From: CAYYWP01 sp050176585
Lineage (GTDB): Bacteria > Desulfobacterota > Binatia > HRBIN30 > CADEER01
Assembly: GCA_050176585.1 (NCBI GenBank)
Contig: JBFXHX010000045.1
Location: forward strand, 1-25,019
DNA length: 25,019 nucleotides
Reading direction: 5' to 3'
Shown here: one piece after another, positions 7,795 to 15,173 of the stretch
Position numbering within the stretch: position 1 is the stretch's first letter
Layout of the letters: every line of letters begins with the position of its first letter
The notes under the pieces: generated by a model
Seen by the model: only the letters and a program-made list of their open reading frames with translations
Told to the model about the DNA's origin: nothing
Database searches by the model: none
Translations under genes and position numbers: made by a program

Positions 7795-10032
7795 ATGCCC
7801 GTCCGCTCCCGCCGCATGCGACTGCGCATCCTCACCGCTGCGGTCGCTCCCCTGTCGCTCTGCGCTTTCTCGGCTCGTGCTGGAGCACTGCCGGCCGACT
7901 TGTTCAAGTTCGATTACGCCGGCGCCCTGGCAAAGTCGCTGTTGTTCTATGAGGCGCAGCGCTCGGGAGCGCACCACCCCCAGTACACGTGGCGGGTCGC
8001 CTGGCGGCAACCCGCGGCACTCGGTGATGGCAGCGACGTCGGCGTCGATCTGTCCGGCGGCTGGTTCGACGCCGGCGACACGGTGAAGTTCGGGCTGCCG
8101 ATGGCATACAGCGCAACGATGCTGGGGTGGAGCATCCACGAGTTTCCCGCCGCCTACGCAGCAGCCGGCGAGCTGCCGTACGCGCGCGACAATCTCCGCT
8201 TCGTGCTCGATTACTTCCTGCGCGCATATCGCGAAGGCGGGTCCGGTGAAGCCGACGATCGATTCTATTATCAGGTCGGCGACCCGTACCTCGATCACGC
8301 GTTCTGGGGACCGCCGGAGGCGATGACGATGGCGCGCCCCGCGTTCGCCTGCACCGCCGCCGCCCCGTGCAGCGAGGTCACCGCGGGTGCCGCGGCCGCG
8401 CTGGCGGCCGGCGCGCTGGTGTTCGCCGAGAGCGATGCGGCGTACGCCGCACTGCTGCGCGAAGAAGCGCGCGCGCTGTACGCGTTCGCGAACCGGTATC
8501 GCTCCTCGGCCGGGTATGTGAAGGCGAATGGTTTCTACTCTTCGTTCAGCGGCTACTGGGACGAGCTGGCCTGGGCCGCCGCCTGGTTGCACCGCGCCAC
8601 CGGCGACCCCGCATACTTGACCGAGGCGGCGAACGCGCTCGCCGCGGCGCAAGACGGCACCTACTGGGCGCACAACTGGGACAACGTGTCCAACGGGACC
8701 CGATTGCTGCTCGCGCAGCTGACCGGCAGCGCGGCCCATGCGAGCCGCCTCGAAACCCACCTCGAGAACTGGATCACCAACCTGCCGCGCACCGCCGGTG
8801 GGCTCGTGGTGCTCGATCAGTGGGGCTCGCTGCGGTACGCCGCGAACACGGCATTCCTCGCGCTGGTGTACGGAAACTTCGTCGCCGATGCGGGCAAGCG
8901 CGAGCGGTATCAGCAGTTCGCGCTGCGGCAGATCAATTACATGCTCGGCGACAATCCGCGGGCCAGCAGCTACGTGGTGGGCTTCGGAAGCAACCCGCCG
9001 CGCAATCCTCATCACCGCGCCGCGCACGGCTCGCCGACCCACGACATCGATGACCCGGTGGACAATCGGCATGAGCTGACCGGAGCGTTGGTAGGTGGTC
9101 CGGCGAGCGCCGACGACTTCGATTGGGCCGACGACCGGCGCGATTACATCCGCAACGAAGTCGCGACCGACTACAACGCCGGCTATACCGGCGCGCTGGC
9201 CGCCATCGTCGCGCTCGCCGAGGGTCGCGAGCCGCCCCCGACGGTGCCCTCCCGCGCGCGTACCGCGACGCCGACGCCGCCCAGCACTGCCGCGCCGCGC
9301 ACGGACACGCCCACCACGCCGCCCGGCGGTGCGCTGGCGACGCGCGTCGCCGTGCAGAGCGATTGGGGAGCGGGTTACTGTGCCGACGTCACGGTGACGA
9401 ACGGCTCGGCGGCCCCGGTCGACTGGCGCGTCACCGTGTCCATCGACGGCGTGCTCACGCAACTATGGAATGCAGTGGCGAGCGCAGCGGGCGGCCAACT
9501 GACCGCCGAGGGCGTAGCGTGGAACGACATCGTGCAGCCGGGCGCCAGCGTCTCGTTCGGCTTTTGCGCCGCCCGTGGCGCGGTGCCGAGCGCGACCGCA
9601 ACGGCCAGCTCTCAGCGGACCGCTACGCACACGGCCGCCGCCGCCACGCGCACGGGGACGGCGCCACCGACTGCCACGGGTCCGCCCAACACGGCCACGC
9701 CGACGCGTACGCGCACTGCTGCGGCGACTGCGACGGCGAACGCACCGACCGCCACGCGCACGGCCACCGCCGCGGCGAGCGGCGCGGCGCAGGGCCGCTT
9801 CGTCATCCGCGACGACTGGGGTGCCGGGTATTGCGCCGACGTGATCGTCACCACCGCGGGGCCCGCGCCGGTGGACTGGCGCATCAGCGTGCGGATCGCC
9901 GGCACGATCACGCAGCTCTGGAACGCGATCTATACCGTGAGCGGCGACGTGCTCACGGCGGAGGGCGTCGGCTGGAACGACGTGGTGGCGCCCGGCCAGC
10001 CGGTGGTGTTCGGCTTCTGCGCGCGGCGCTGA
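7795..10032 (+). CDS. secreted glycoside hydrolase family 9 cellulase with two CBM2-like domains
   Basis: A 745-residue enzyme that should cut beta-1,4-glucan (cellulose) by the inverting GH9 mechanism. A Sec signal peptide covers about residues 1-29 (cleavage after A-R-A). The (alpha/alpha)6 catalytic domain spans about 36-475: G-G-W-F-D-A-G-D holds the catalytic base and its partner (D92, D95), H-H-R at 406-408 is the GH9 signature histidine region, and the catalytic acid is probably E455 in N-E-V-A-T-D-Y-N-A-G-Y. Two C-terminal modules (about 516-592 and 667-743) share D-W-G-A-G-Y-C-A-D-V, V-D-W, Q-L-W-N-A and A-E-G-V-x-W-N-D motifs. These mark family 2 cellulose-binding domains, each with a Cys pair (C529/C591, C680/C742). 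Thr/Ala/Pro/Arg linkers lie at about 480-512 and 596-664. GGAGG lies eight bases before the ATG. It converges on the transporter at 10058. Confidence 0.93.
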   Translation: MPVRSRRMRLRILTAAVAPLSLCAFSARAGALPADLFKFDYAGALAKSLLFYEAQRSGAHHPQYTWRVAWRQPAALGDGSDVGVDLSGGWFDAGDTVKFGLPMAYSATMLGWSIHEFPAAYAAAGELPYARDNLRFVLDYFLRAYREGGSGEADDRFYYQVGDPYLDHAFWGPPEAMTMARPAFACTAAAPCSEVTAGAAAALAAGALVFAESDAAYAALLREEARALYAFANRYRSSAGYVKANGFYSSFSGYWDELAWAAAWLHRATGDPAYLTEAANALAAAQDGTYWAHNWDNVSNGTRLLLAQLTGSAAHASRLETHLENWITNLPRTAGGLVVLDQWGSLRYAANTAFLALVYGNFVADAGKRERYQQFALRQINYMLGDNPRASSYVVGFGSNPPRNPHHRAAHGSPTHDIDDPVDNRHELTGALVGGPASADDFDWADDRRDYIRNEVATDYNAGYTGALAAIVALAEGREPPPTVPSRARTATPTPPSTAAPRTDTPTTPPGGALATRVAVQSDWGAGYCADVTVTNGSAAPVDWRVTVSIDGVLTQLWNAVASAAGGQLTAEGVAWNDIVQPGASVSFGFCAARGAVPSATATASSQRTATHTAAAATRTGTAPPTATGPPNTATPTRTRTAAATATANAPTATRTATAAASGAAQGRFVIRDDWGAGYCADVIVTTAGPAPVDWRISVRIAGTITQLWNAIYTVSGDVLTAEGVGWNDVVAPGQPVVFGFCARR

Positions 10033-10057
10033 CGGGCGGCGCGCAGGGGCGACGCGG

Positions 10058-11323
10058 TCAGTGCTGCGCCGGGGCGCCGAGGGTGCCGCGGTGCAGCCGC
10101 TCGCGGCTCAACGCGCTGCACAGCGCGAGCAGCAGGGCGGCGGCGGCGGCGATCATGCACAGCACCGCGCGGTACGAACCGGTGGCGTCGCGCACGGCGC
10201 CGAGGAGCAGCGGCGAAACGGCGGCAATCGCATACCCGCCCCCGAGCATGATGCCGGCGATCGCGGCCACTTCAGCCGGCCGGTGGCCGACGTCCACCGG
10301 CAACGTCATGACCAGCGGGAACATGCCGCCGACCGCGAGCCCGACGAGCGCGGCCCACGCCCAGCCCGCGTACGGGAGCAGCACGAACCCGACGCAGCCG
10401 GTGAGCATCAGCGTACCGAGGCCGGTCAGGAAAAGCCGACGCGAGCCGCGCCGGTCGGCGAGCCATGGCACGAGCAGCGTGGTGGCGAGCGCGGTCATAT
10501 TCAAGATCGCCAACAGGGTGCCCGCTTTGGCGTGGCTCCAGCCGTGATCGACGTAGCTGTCCGGCAGCCACGAATTCAGCCCGTAGAAGATGCAGCTCAT
10601 CACGCCGAAGATCACCGCGAGCAGCCAACTCGTCGGGTGGCGCCAGGGCAGGGCGACGATCCGCACCTCGGCGCGGCGGTGCGACGGCCCGGCCTTGGTG
10701 AGCCAGAGCCAGGCGAGCATCAGCACGCCGGTGGAGAGCGAGAAGATCGCCAGCGGGCTGCGCCAACTGCCGAGCGCGTGCGCCAGTGGGACGGCGACGG
10801 CGGACGACACCGCGGAGCCGATGTTGATGCCGGCGACGTAGATCCCGGTGGCGAACGCCGGACGGTGCGCAAAGCGCTCCTTGACTGCCACCGGCATGAC
10901 CGACTGCGCGACGCCGATGCCGACCCCGACCCCGATGGTGAGCGCAATGACGAGCGCTGCGTCGGGCACCATGGCGCGCGCGACCCCGAATACCGCGATG
11001 ATGCCGAGACCCGCTGCGATGACCGCCCGGGCGCCGTAGCGGCGCGATAGCGCGGGTGCTGGAAAGGCAAAAGCGCCCATGCAGATGAGCGGAATCGCGC
11101 TCAACAGTCCGGCGACGGCATGCGAGACCGCGAGGTCCATCTTCATCTCCGGGATCAGCGGGCCGAGGCCGACGATCTGCGGGCGCAAGGTGAGCCCGGC
11201 CAGGAACAAGCCGGCGAACAGCCCGAGCCGCTCCAGCCGGTGGTGCGCGGCCTCGGGGGTGTGCACCGCGCTTGGCAGCGTGCCGCTGGCATCGATCTTT
11301 TTGCGCGCGTCGACTCGTCGCAT
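10058..11323 (-). CDS. major facilitator superfamily transporter, CynX/NimT-like
   Basis: A 421-residue membrane protein with about 12 hydrophobic segments and an MFS motif A-like loop after the second helix (S-R-R-Y-G-A-R). The first helix carries L-T-L-R-P-Q-I-V-G-L-G-P-L-I, the N/T-L-R-P-x-I-x-x-x-G-P-L signature of the CynX (cyanate) and NimT (2-nitroimidazole) group. The substrate is therefore likely a small anion or organic compound, but it cannot be read from the sequence. The start at 11323 is the first ATG; it lacks a clear ribosome-binding site, and a later start is possible because the first 30 residues are hydrophilic. Only 25 bases separate its stop from the stop of the cellulase on the other strand. 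No partner enzyme such as cyanase is adjacent. Confidence 0.85.
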   Translation of the reverse strand: MRRVDARKKIDASGTLPSAVHTPEAAHHRLERLGLFAGLFLAGLTLRPQIVGLGPLIPEMKMDLAVSHAVAGLLSAIPLICMGAFAFPAPALSRRYGARAVIAAGLGIIAVFGVARAMVPDAALVIALTIGVGVGIGVAQSVMPVAVKERFAHRPAFATGIYVAGINIGSAVSSAVAVPLAHALGSWRSPLAIFSLSTGVLMLAWLWLTKAGPSHRRAEVRIVALPWRHPTSWLLAVIFGVMSCIFYGLNSWLPDSYVDHGWSHAKAGTLLAILNMTALATTLLVPWLADRRGSRRLFLTGLGTLMLTGCVGFVLLPYAGWAWAALVGLAVGGMFPLVMTLPVDVGHRPAEVAAIAGIMLGGGYAIAAVSPLLLGAVRDATGSYRAVLCMIAAAAALLLALCSALSRERLHRGTLGAPAQH

Positions 11324-11553
11324 CGGAATCGCGTTCGGGGCAGAGAGCAGGCTGTACCTGTAAGGGTGGGTTTAGAGCACAAGGACACGCTCAGCTGAGA
11401 GGTGCGTCGAGTCCAGCGCCCTTCATCGATCGACGGCCAGACCCTAACAGCCGCAGCCTCCAACAGCGAACAGGGGTCACCGGTTGTGAGTGCTGCGTGC
11501 CATTGACTTCGCCATCCGGCGCGTTCATCTGCACCGGTACCCAGGGGGACGAC

Positions 11554-11826
11554 ATGAAAGCGTTCATGACCCCGACGCCTCGGCGCGGCCTGATGGGCGA
11601 GCTCGGGCCCCGGGCGCCGAATCATCATCCAGCGCAACCCATTCATTGCCGGTCGCTCGCACCATCGACCCGCAGAGCGGGGGCAGAATCGTCATCGTCC
11701 AGGAGAATCCGTTCTTCGAGGGCGGAAGGAGATGTATGGCAGCGATGGACAATCGCCGGCATCGCGCGCGAAGACCCGTTCATGGACGGACGGAAGGATG
11801 TCGAGGTCCGCGACAATGACGACTAG
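11554..11826 (+). pseudogene. decayed or frameshifted small gene with NPF..GR repeats
   Basis: The 545-base gap at 11324-11868 has no convincing intact gene, but this part holds protein-like fragments in different frames. An ATG with GGGGGA upstream opens M-K-A-F-M-T-P (11554). Then come I-I-I-Q-R-N-P-F-I-A-G-R (from 11618, second frame), T-I-D-P-Q-S-G-G-R-I-V-I-V-Q-E-N-P-F-F-E-G-G (third frame) and I-A-R-E-D-P-F-M-D-G-R-K-D-V-E-V-R-D-N-D-D before the stop (original frame). The three NPF/DPF..GR units repeat every 64-67 bases at the DNA level. I read this as one short repeat-containing gene broken by several indels, or as assembly errors in one. Bases 11324-11553 hold nothing that I can identify. 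The product is unknown. Confidence 0.4.
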
Positions 11827-11868
11827 ACGCGGTCCGCAAAACGCACGGGGCGTAGCCCGCTCTTGCGC

Positions 11869-12354
11869 ATGACGACGCTTCTGTTTTCCTTCCTCATCGG
11901 TTTCTTCGCCGGGCTGCGCTCGCTGACTGCACCTGCGACCACGGCGTGGGCGGCGCATCTCGGCTGGCTGCGGCTCGAGGGGCCGCTCGCGCGCATCGGC
12001 GCGCTGCCGTCGGTCGCGGTGTTCACGTTGCTCGCCGTGCTCGAGCTGGTCGTCGACAAGCTGCCGCAAACTCCGAACCGCACTGCGCCGCTCGGACTGA
12101 TCACGCGCATCGTAACCGGCGCCCTCACCGGCGCGTGCGTCGCCGCGAGCGCGGGGCAGCGCGCGCTGCTCGGTGCCATGCTGGGCGGCGCCGGCGGCAT
12201 CATCGGCTGTTTCGCCGGCTACCGCGCGCGCACCGGGCTCGTGCGCGCGCTGGGCACCACGGATTTCGCCGTGGCGGCGGCCGAGGACGCCATCGCGATC
12301 ATCGGCTGCCTGTGGGTGCTGTCGCAGGTGAACGCCGCCGCTATCGCCGGATAG
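11869..12354 (+). CDS. DUF4126-family membrane protein
   Basis: A 161-residue hydrophobic protein with about four membrane segments. It carries the features I associate with DUF4126: G-L-R-S-L-T-A-P near the N-terminus, the E-L-V-V-D-K-L-P-x-x-P-N-R loop near residues 60-71, a Gly/Ala-rich helix pair ending in F-A-G-Y-R-A-R, and an A-x-E-D-A-I-A-I segment near the end. The family has no established function. The ATG at 11869 is used; a TTG two codons earlier is possible. There is no obvious ribosome-binding site. It converges on the flavoprotein gene at 12485-13912, with a repeat and hairpins in between. Confidence 0.8.
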   Translation: MTTLLFSFLIGFFAGLRSLTAPATTAWAAHLGWLRLEGPLARIGALPSVAVFTLLAVLELVVDKLPQTPNRTAPLGLITRIVTGALTGACVAASAGQRALLGAMLGGAGGIIGCFAGYRARTGLVRALGTTDFAVAAAEDAIAIIGCLWVLSQVNAAAIAG

Positions 12355-12360
12355 CTCTGG

Positions 12361-12400
12361 TGTAGCCGCGGGACCTGTGCCCGCAGGGCGGCGCGGCATG
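12361..12400. repeat. dispersed palindromic repeat, second family (copy A)
   Basis: This segment, starting TGTAGCCGCGGGACCTG, matches 24724-24763 on the opposite strand at about 33 of the first 36 positions. It contains a small stem GCGGG/CCCGC (12368-12372 with 12380-12384). In the other copy the one change in this stem would still allow a G-U pair. It lies directly after the DUF4126 stop, between convergent genes. Confidence 0.65.
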
Positions 12401-12414
12401 TCCGCTTGCCGCCC
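12386..12414. terminator. hairpin between convergent genes
   Basis: GGGCGGC (12386-12392) pairs with GCCGCCC (12408-12414), extended inward by GCGG/CCGC after a two-base bulge, around the loop CATGT. It lies between the stops at 12354 and 12485 and could end transcription from both sides. No T-tract is seen. Confidence 0.5.
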
Positions 12415-12484
12415 GCGCGCAGGTCACCGTTCCCCTCGCGGGCGGGCCTCGCTGACGCGATGCGTGCTGCCACGGGTGCCGAGG

Positions 12485-13912
12485 CTACAGCAGACGAGAA
12501 CCGAGGGCGCGCATCGCCGCGTTGTACCCGCACATGCCGTGCACGCCGCCGCCGGGCGGGGTCGATGCGGAGCAGATGTACAGCCCGTCGACGGGCGTGC
12601 CGTACCAACGCAGCGTCGGGCGGAGGACCAATTGTCTGAGGTCCTGTACACCGCCGTTGATGTCGCCACCGACGAGATTCGCATTGCGCCGTTCGAGATC
12701 TGCGGGCGCGTGCGCGCAGCGGGCGAGGATCATGCGCTGGAAGCCGGGTGCGAACCGCTCGATCTGCGCCTCGACGGCGGCGGTCTGGTCGGCGAGCGAT
12801 GCGTGCGGCACGTGGCAGTACGCCCACAGCGTGTGCTTGCCCGGCGGGGCGCGTTCCGGATCGAAGCGCGAGGGTTGCGCGGCGAGCACGAACGGCCGTC
12901 GACAGATGCGGCCGGACGCGGCCGCCGCTTCCGACGCGGCGATCTCGTCGAGCGTGCCCCCGAGGTGGATGGTGCCGGCACGCCCGCACTCGCCTGCGCT
13001 CCACGGCACTGGACCGTCCAGTGCCCAATCGATTTTGTACGCCCCCATGCCGTAGCGGTACGCGGCCAATTGCCGGCGGAACCGCTCCGGCAGGCGCTCG
13101 CCGGCGATCGCGAGCAACTGGCGCGGCGTGACATCGCAAATCACGGTGCGCGCGCGCGGCAGATCGGTGAGCGAAACGATCGGGTGCCCAGTAACGATCT
13201 CGCCCCCGAGCGTCCGCAGGTACGAAGCGAGCGCCGCGGAGATGCGCCCCGCACCGCCGCGCGGAATGGGCCAGCCGCCGGCGTGCGCAGTCAACGCGAG
13301 CACGATGCCCACCGCGGCGCTGATCGGCGCCGTCAGCGGCAGCATCGAATGCGCCGCGAGCCCGGAGAAGAGCGCGCGCGCCCGCTCGCCGGTGAACCAG
13401 GAACGGGCGAGGCCCGCGCCCGAGCGCAGCGCGGTGAGGCCAAACCGCGCTAGCGAGACGGGATGCCGCGGCCAGCGCGGCGGGCCGAGGAGATCGGGTA
13501 GGAGCTCCGGCCATCGCGGCAGCAGCGCGCCGATGCGGCGCTCGTACGCCGCGGCGTCGGCGGCGAGCGTCGCCGCGGTCGCCTGGACCGAGGGGACCAG
13601 CAGCGCCGCGGTGCCGTCGTCGAAGGGGTGGGCGAGGGCGGCGGGCGGGTGGATCCACTCGAGGCCGTGCTCCCTTAGGGGCAGGGCGCGAAAGAACGGC
13701 GATGACACCGCCAGCGGATGCACCGCCGAGCACAGGTCATGCGCGAAGCCAGGCAGCGTGAGCTGCGCCGTGCGCGCGCCGCCGCCGATGTCCGGCTGGG
13801 CTTCGAACACGATCACCCGGCAACCGGCGCGCGCCAGCGCCACCGCTGCGCCGAGGCCGTTCGGCCCCGCGCCGATGATCACCGCATCGTAGGCGCGCTC
13901 TCCCGCGCCCAT
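12485..13912 (-). CDS. FAD-dependent oxidoreductase, phytoene dehydrogenase/PYROXD2-like
   Basis: A 475-residue flavoprotein of the carotenoid desaturase (CrtI)-related amine oxidase superfamily. The N-terminal Rossmann motif is V-I-I-G-A-G-P-N-G (residues 11-19), with the ribose-binding acidic residue in V-F-E-A (E37) and the following G-G-G-A-R-T. The conserved C-terminal FAD segment T-P-P-G-G-G-V-H-G-M-C-G-Y-N-A-A lies just before the end. The overall sequence is closer to the broad bacterial NAD(P)/FAD oxidoreductases resembling human PYROXD2 than to true CrtI, and no other carotenoid gene is nearby, so a pigment role is not supported. The frame opens to 14098, but the ATG at 13912 begins six residues before the beta strand leading into the Rossmann motif and has AGGTGG upstream. 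Substrate unknown. Confidence 0.85.
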   Translation of the reverse strand: MGAGERAYDAVIIGAGPNGLGAAVALARAGCRVIVFEAQPDIGGGARTAQLTLPGFAHDLCSAVHPLAVSSPFFRALPLREHGLEWIHPPAALAHPFDDGTAALLVPSVQATAATLAADAAAYERRIGALLPRWPELLPDLLGPPRWPRHPVSLARFGLTALRSGAGLARSWFTGERARALFSGLAAHSMLPLTAPISAAVGIVLALTAHAGGWPIPRGGAGRISAALASYLRTLGGEIVTGHPIVSLTDLPRARTVICDVTPRQLLAIAGERLPERFRRQLAAYRYGMGAYKIDWALDGPVPWSAGECGRAGTIHLGGTLDEIAASEAAAASGRICRRPFVLAAQPSRFDPERAPPGKHTLWAYCHVPHASLADQTAAVEAQIERFAPGFQRMILARCAHAPADLERRNANLVGGDINGGVQDLRQLVLRPTLRWYGTPVDGLYICSASTPPGGGVHGMCGYNAAMRALGSRLL

Positions 13913-14024
13913 GGTCACGCCACCTGGCCGGTCATCGTGCCGCGGCGCACGCGCCGGCATCGCAGTCAGAGCCCGAGAGCAGCCGTGCGCTTCGCCAGTA
14001 GTGGCCGCCGGTGCAGGCGAGGGC

Positions 14025-14213
14025 TCAGCCGCAAGCCGCCGCCTTGATCGGCGGCTGGGTAGGGGGCGGGTCGCCCGCCGGACCGCGCGGTGTTTCATCG
14101 GGTGGCCGGGGCGGCTGGTCCGCCGGCGGCTGTCGCTGCGGCGGCTCGCGCACCGGTGGCTCGTTCGGTTCGGGCGGCTCCTTCGCGGGCCCTTTGCGTT
14201 CGCCGTGCGACAT
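14025..14213 (-). CDS. small proline-rich protein (tentative)
   Basis: A 62-residue ORF beginning M-S-H-G-E-R-K-G and followed by a chain of P-P-x-x-P-P and E-P-P/Q-P-P units (P-N-E-P-P-V-R-E-P-P and similar), then a short A-A-A-C-G tail. It occupies most of the 411-base gap between the flavoprotein and the SLOG-like gene, on the same strand as both. Small hydrophilic PP-repeat proteins of this kind occur in other Proteobacteria without known function. No ribosome-binding site is seen, an upstream ATG near 14279 is possible, and GC-rich sequence can produce Pro-rich ORFs by chance, so I keep this tentative. Confidence 0.45.
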   Translation of the reverse strand: MSHGERKGPAKEPPEPNEPPVREPPQRQPPADQPPRPPDETPRGPAGDPPPTQPPIKAAACG

Positions 14214-14323
14214 GATTGGAACAGCGGTGTCTCGCCTTTGCGGCAGCGGTGCGTGTGGGAGCGGCTCGCCGTTGCGCATTGGTCGCCCGTGCTCGGCCGT
14301 CGTTCTGCCTGACCGGCTGCGGA

Positions 14324-14869
14324 TCAGCCGAAGGAGCGCTCGAACAACTCGGCGATGGCCGTGCGCGCATTTTGTTCTAGATTGCGCGTCCCGGTGCCGC
14401 AAAAGTGCGGATGCCCGATGGTCGGGAGCCCGACCTCCCAACCGCTGCCGCTCCAGCGGAACCACGCCTCGCGATCCTGGTCGTAGACGAACAGCAGCTT
14501 GTTGCAGAGCTTGGCGAACTCGGCGCCCCAGCCGGTGCCGCCCATGACCGTGTCGTCGGGCAGGATCTTTCCGGCCACGTACACTTCCTGTGCGTTGTTC
14601 ACCTGATGCCAGATGGTCTGCAGGACCTTCTTGAACGTGTCCGTTTCGGGATAGTGCCGGTTCATCAGCTTCGAGACGTAGCCGAGGCTCACGTCCCCGT
14701 GTTTCAGCTCGGCAGCGCTCAGCGTGCGCACGCCGCGGGCGCGCTCGATGCGGTGGCCCTCGAAGGTGAAATTGACTTCTTCCACTCCGTGGCGCTCGGC
14801 CGCTTCGCCAAACGCCGCTTCGGCGCCGCGGAGGCCGCCGCTGTACAAGACGCAATCGTCGGGATTCAT
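14324..14869 (-). CDS. SLOG-like Rossmann-fold protein, function unknown
   Basis: A 181-residue soluble protein counted from the ATG at 14869. Near the N-terminus it has L-Y-S-G-G-L-R-G-A-E-A-A-F-G-E, a glycine-rich nucleotide-binding-type turn like the G-G-x-x-G-A/x-D motif of SLOG/DprA/LOG-like folds. In the middle it has a second Gly loop, M-G-G-T-G-W-G-A-E-F-A-K. The C-terminus has G-T-G-T-R and a helix ending A-I-A-E-L-F-E. SLOG domains bind nucleotides or nucleotide-derived ligands; several act in signalling or stress systems, but no effector domain is fused here. The start at 14869 is chosen over 14896 because TATGTT lies six bases upstream of it and the sequence before it is not family-like. 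No Shine-Dalgarno is present. Family assignment is by motif only. Confidence 0.65.
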   Translation of the reverse strand: MNPDDCVLYSGGLRGAEAAFGEAAERHGVEEVNFTFEGHRIERARGVRTLSAAELKHGDVSLGYVSKLMNRHYPETDTFKKVLQTIWHQVNNAQEVYVAGKILPDDTVMGGTGWGAEFAKLCNKLLFVYDQDREAWFRWSGSGWEVGLPTIGHPHFCGTGTRNLEQNARTAIAELFERSFG

Positions 14870-15173
14870 CGCGGCAACATAGCTCGAAACGCGCAATCCG
14901 TATACGCGGCCCGTCCCGATAGCGCGCTCTCCATCGAGATTCGGATGACAAACCGGCGGTCGACCTCGCCGCGCAGCATGGCGTCCATGCCTGGAGGGCG
15001 GCGCTTCATCGGCCCCTGGTGGTTAGAGGCCTGGCTCAGCCGAGCTCAGCCGGCGCAATGCCACGGGCGCCGGCAGAGGGTGCGCTCCAGTGTCATCACG
15101 TCGGCATGTGCAACTGCCGAGCGTGCGGCCCGGAATTTCTTAGCGGCGCGCGCGCTGATAGGGTGCCGCCTTT
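14870..15173. promoter_or_regulatory. divergent intergenic region with two candidate -10 elements
   Basis: This 304-base gap separates the minus-strand SLOG-like gene from the plus-strand MFS gene. On the minus strand TATGTT (14881-14876) lies six bases before the ATG at 14869. On the plus strand TAGGGT (15159-15164) lies nine bases before the ATG at 15174. Neither start has a Shine-Dalgarno site. The short ORFs in the rest of the gap look spurious. Confidence 0.35.

Noticed and set aside
12485..13912. Carotenoid biosynthesis desaturase (crtI)
   Set aside because: The FAD motifs fit the superfamily, but the sequence resembles the broad PYROXD2-like group and no phytoene synthase or other carotenoid gene is near.
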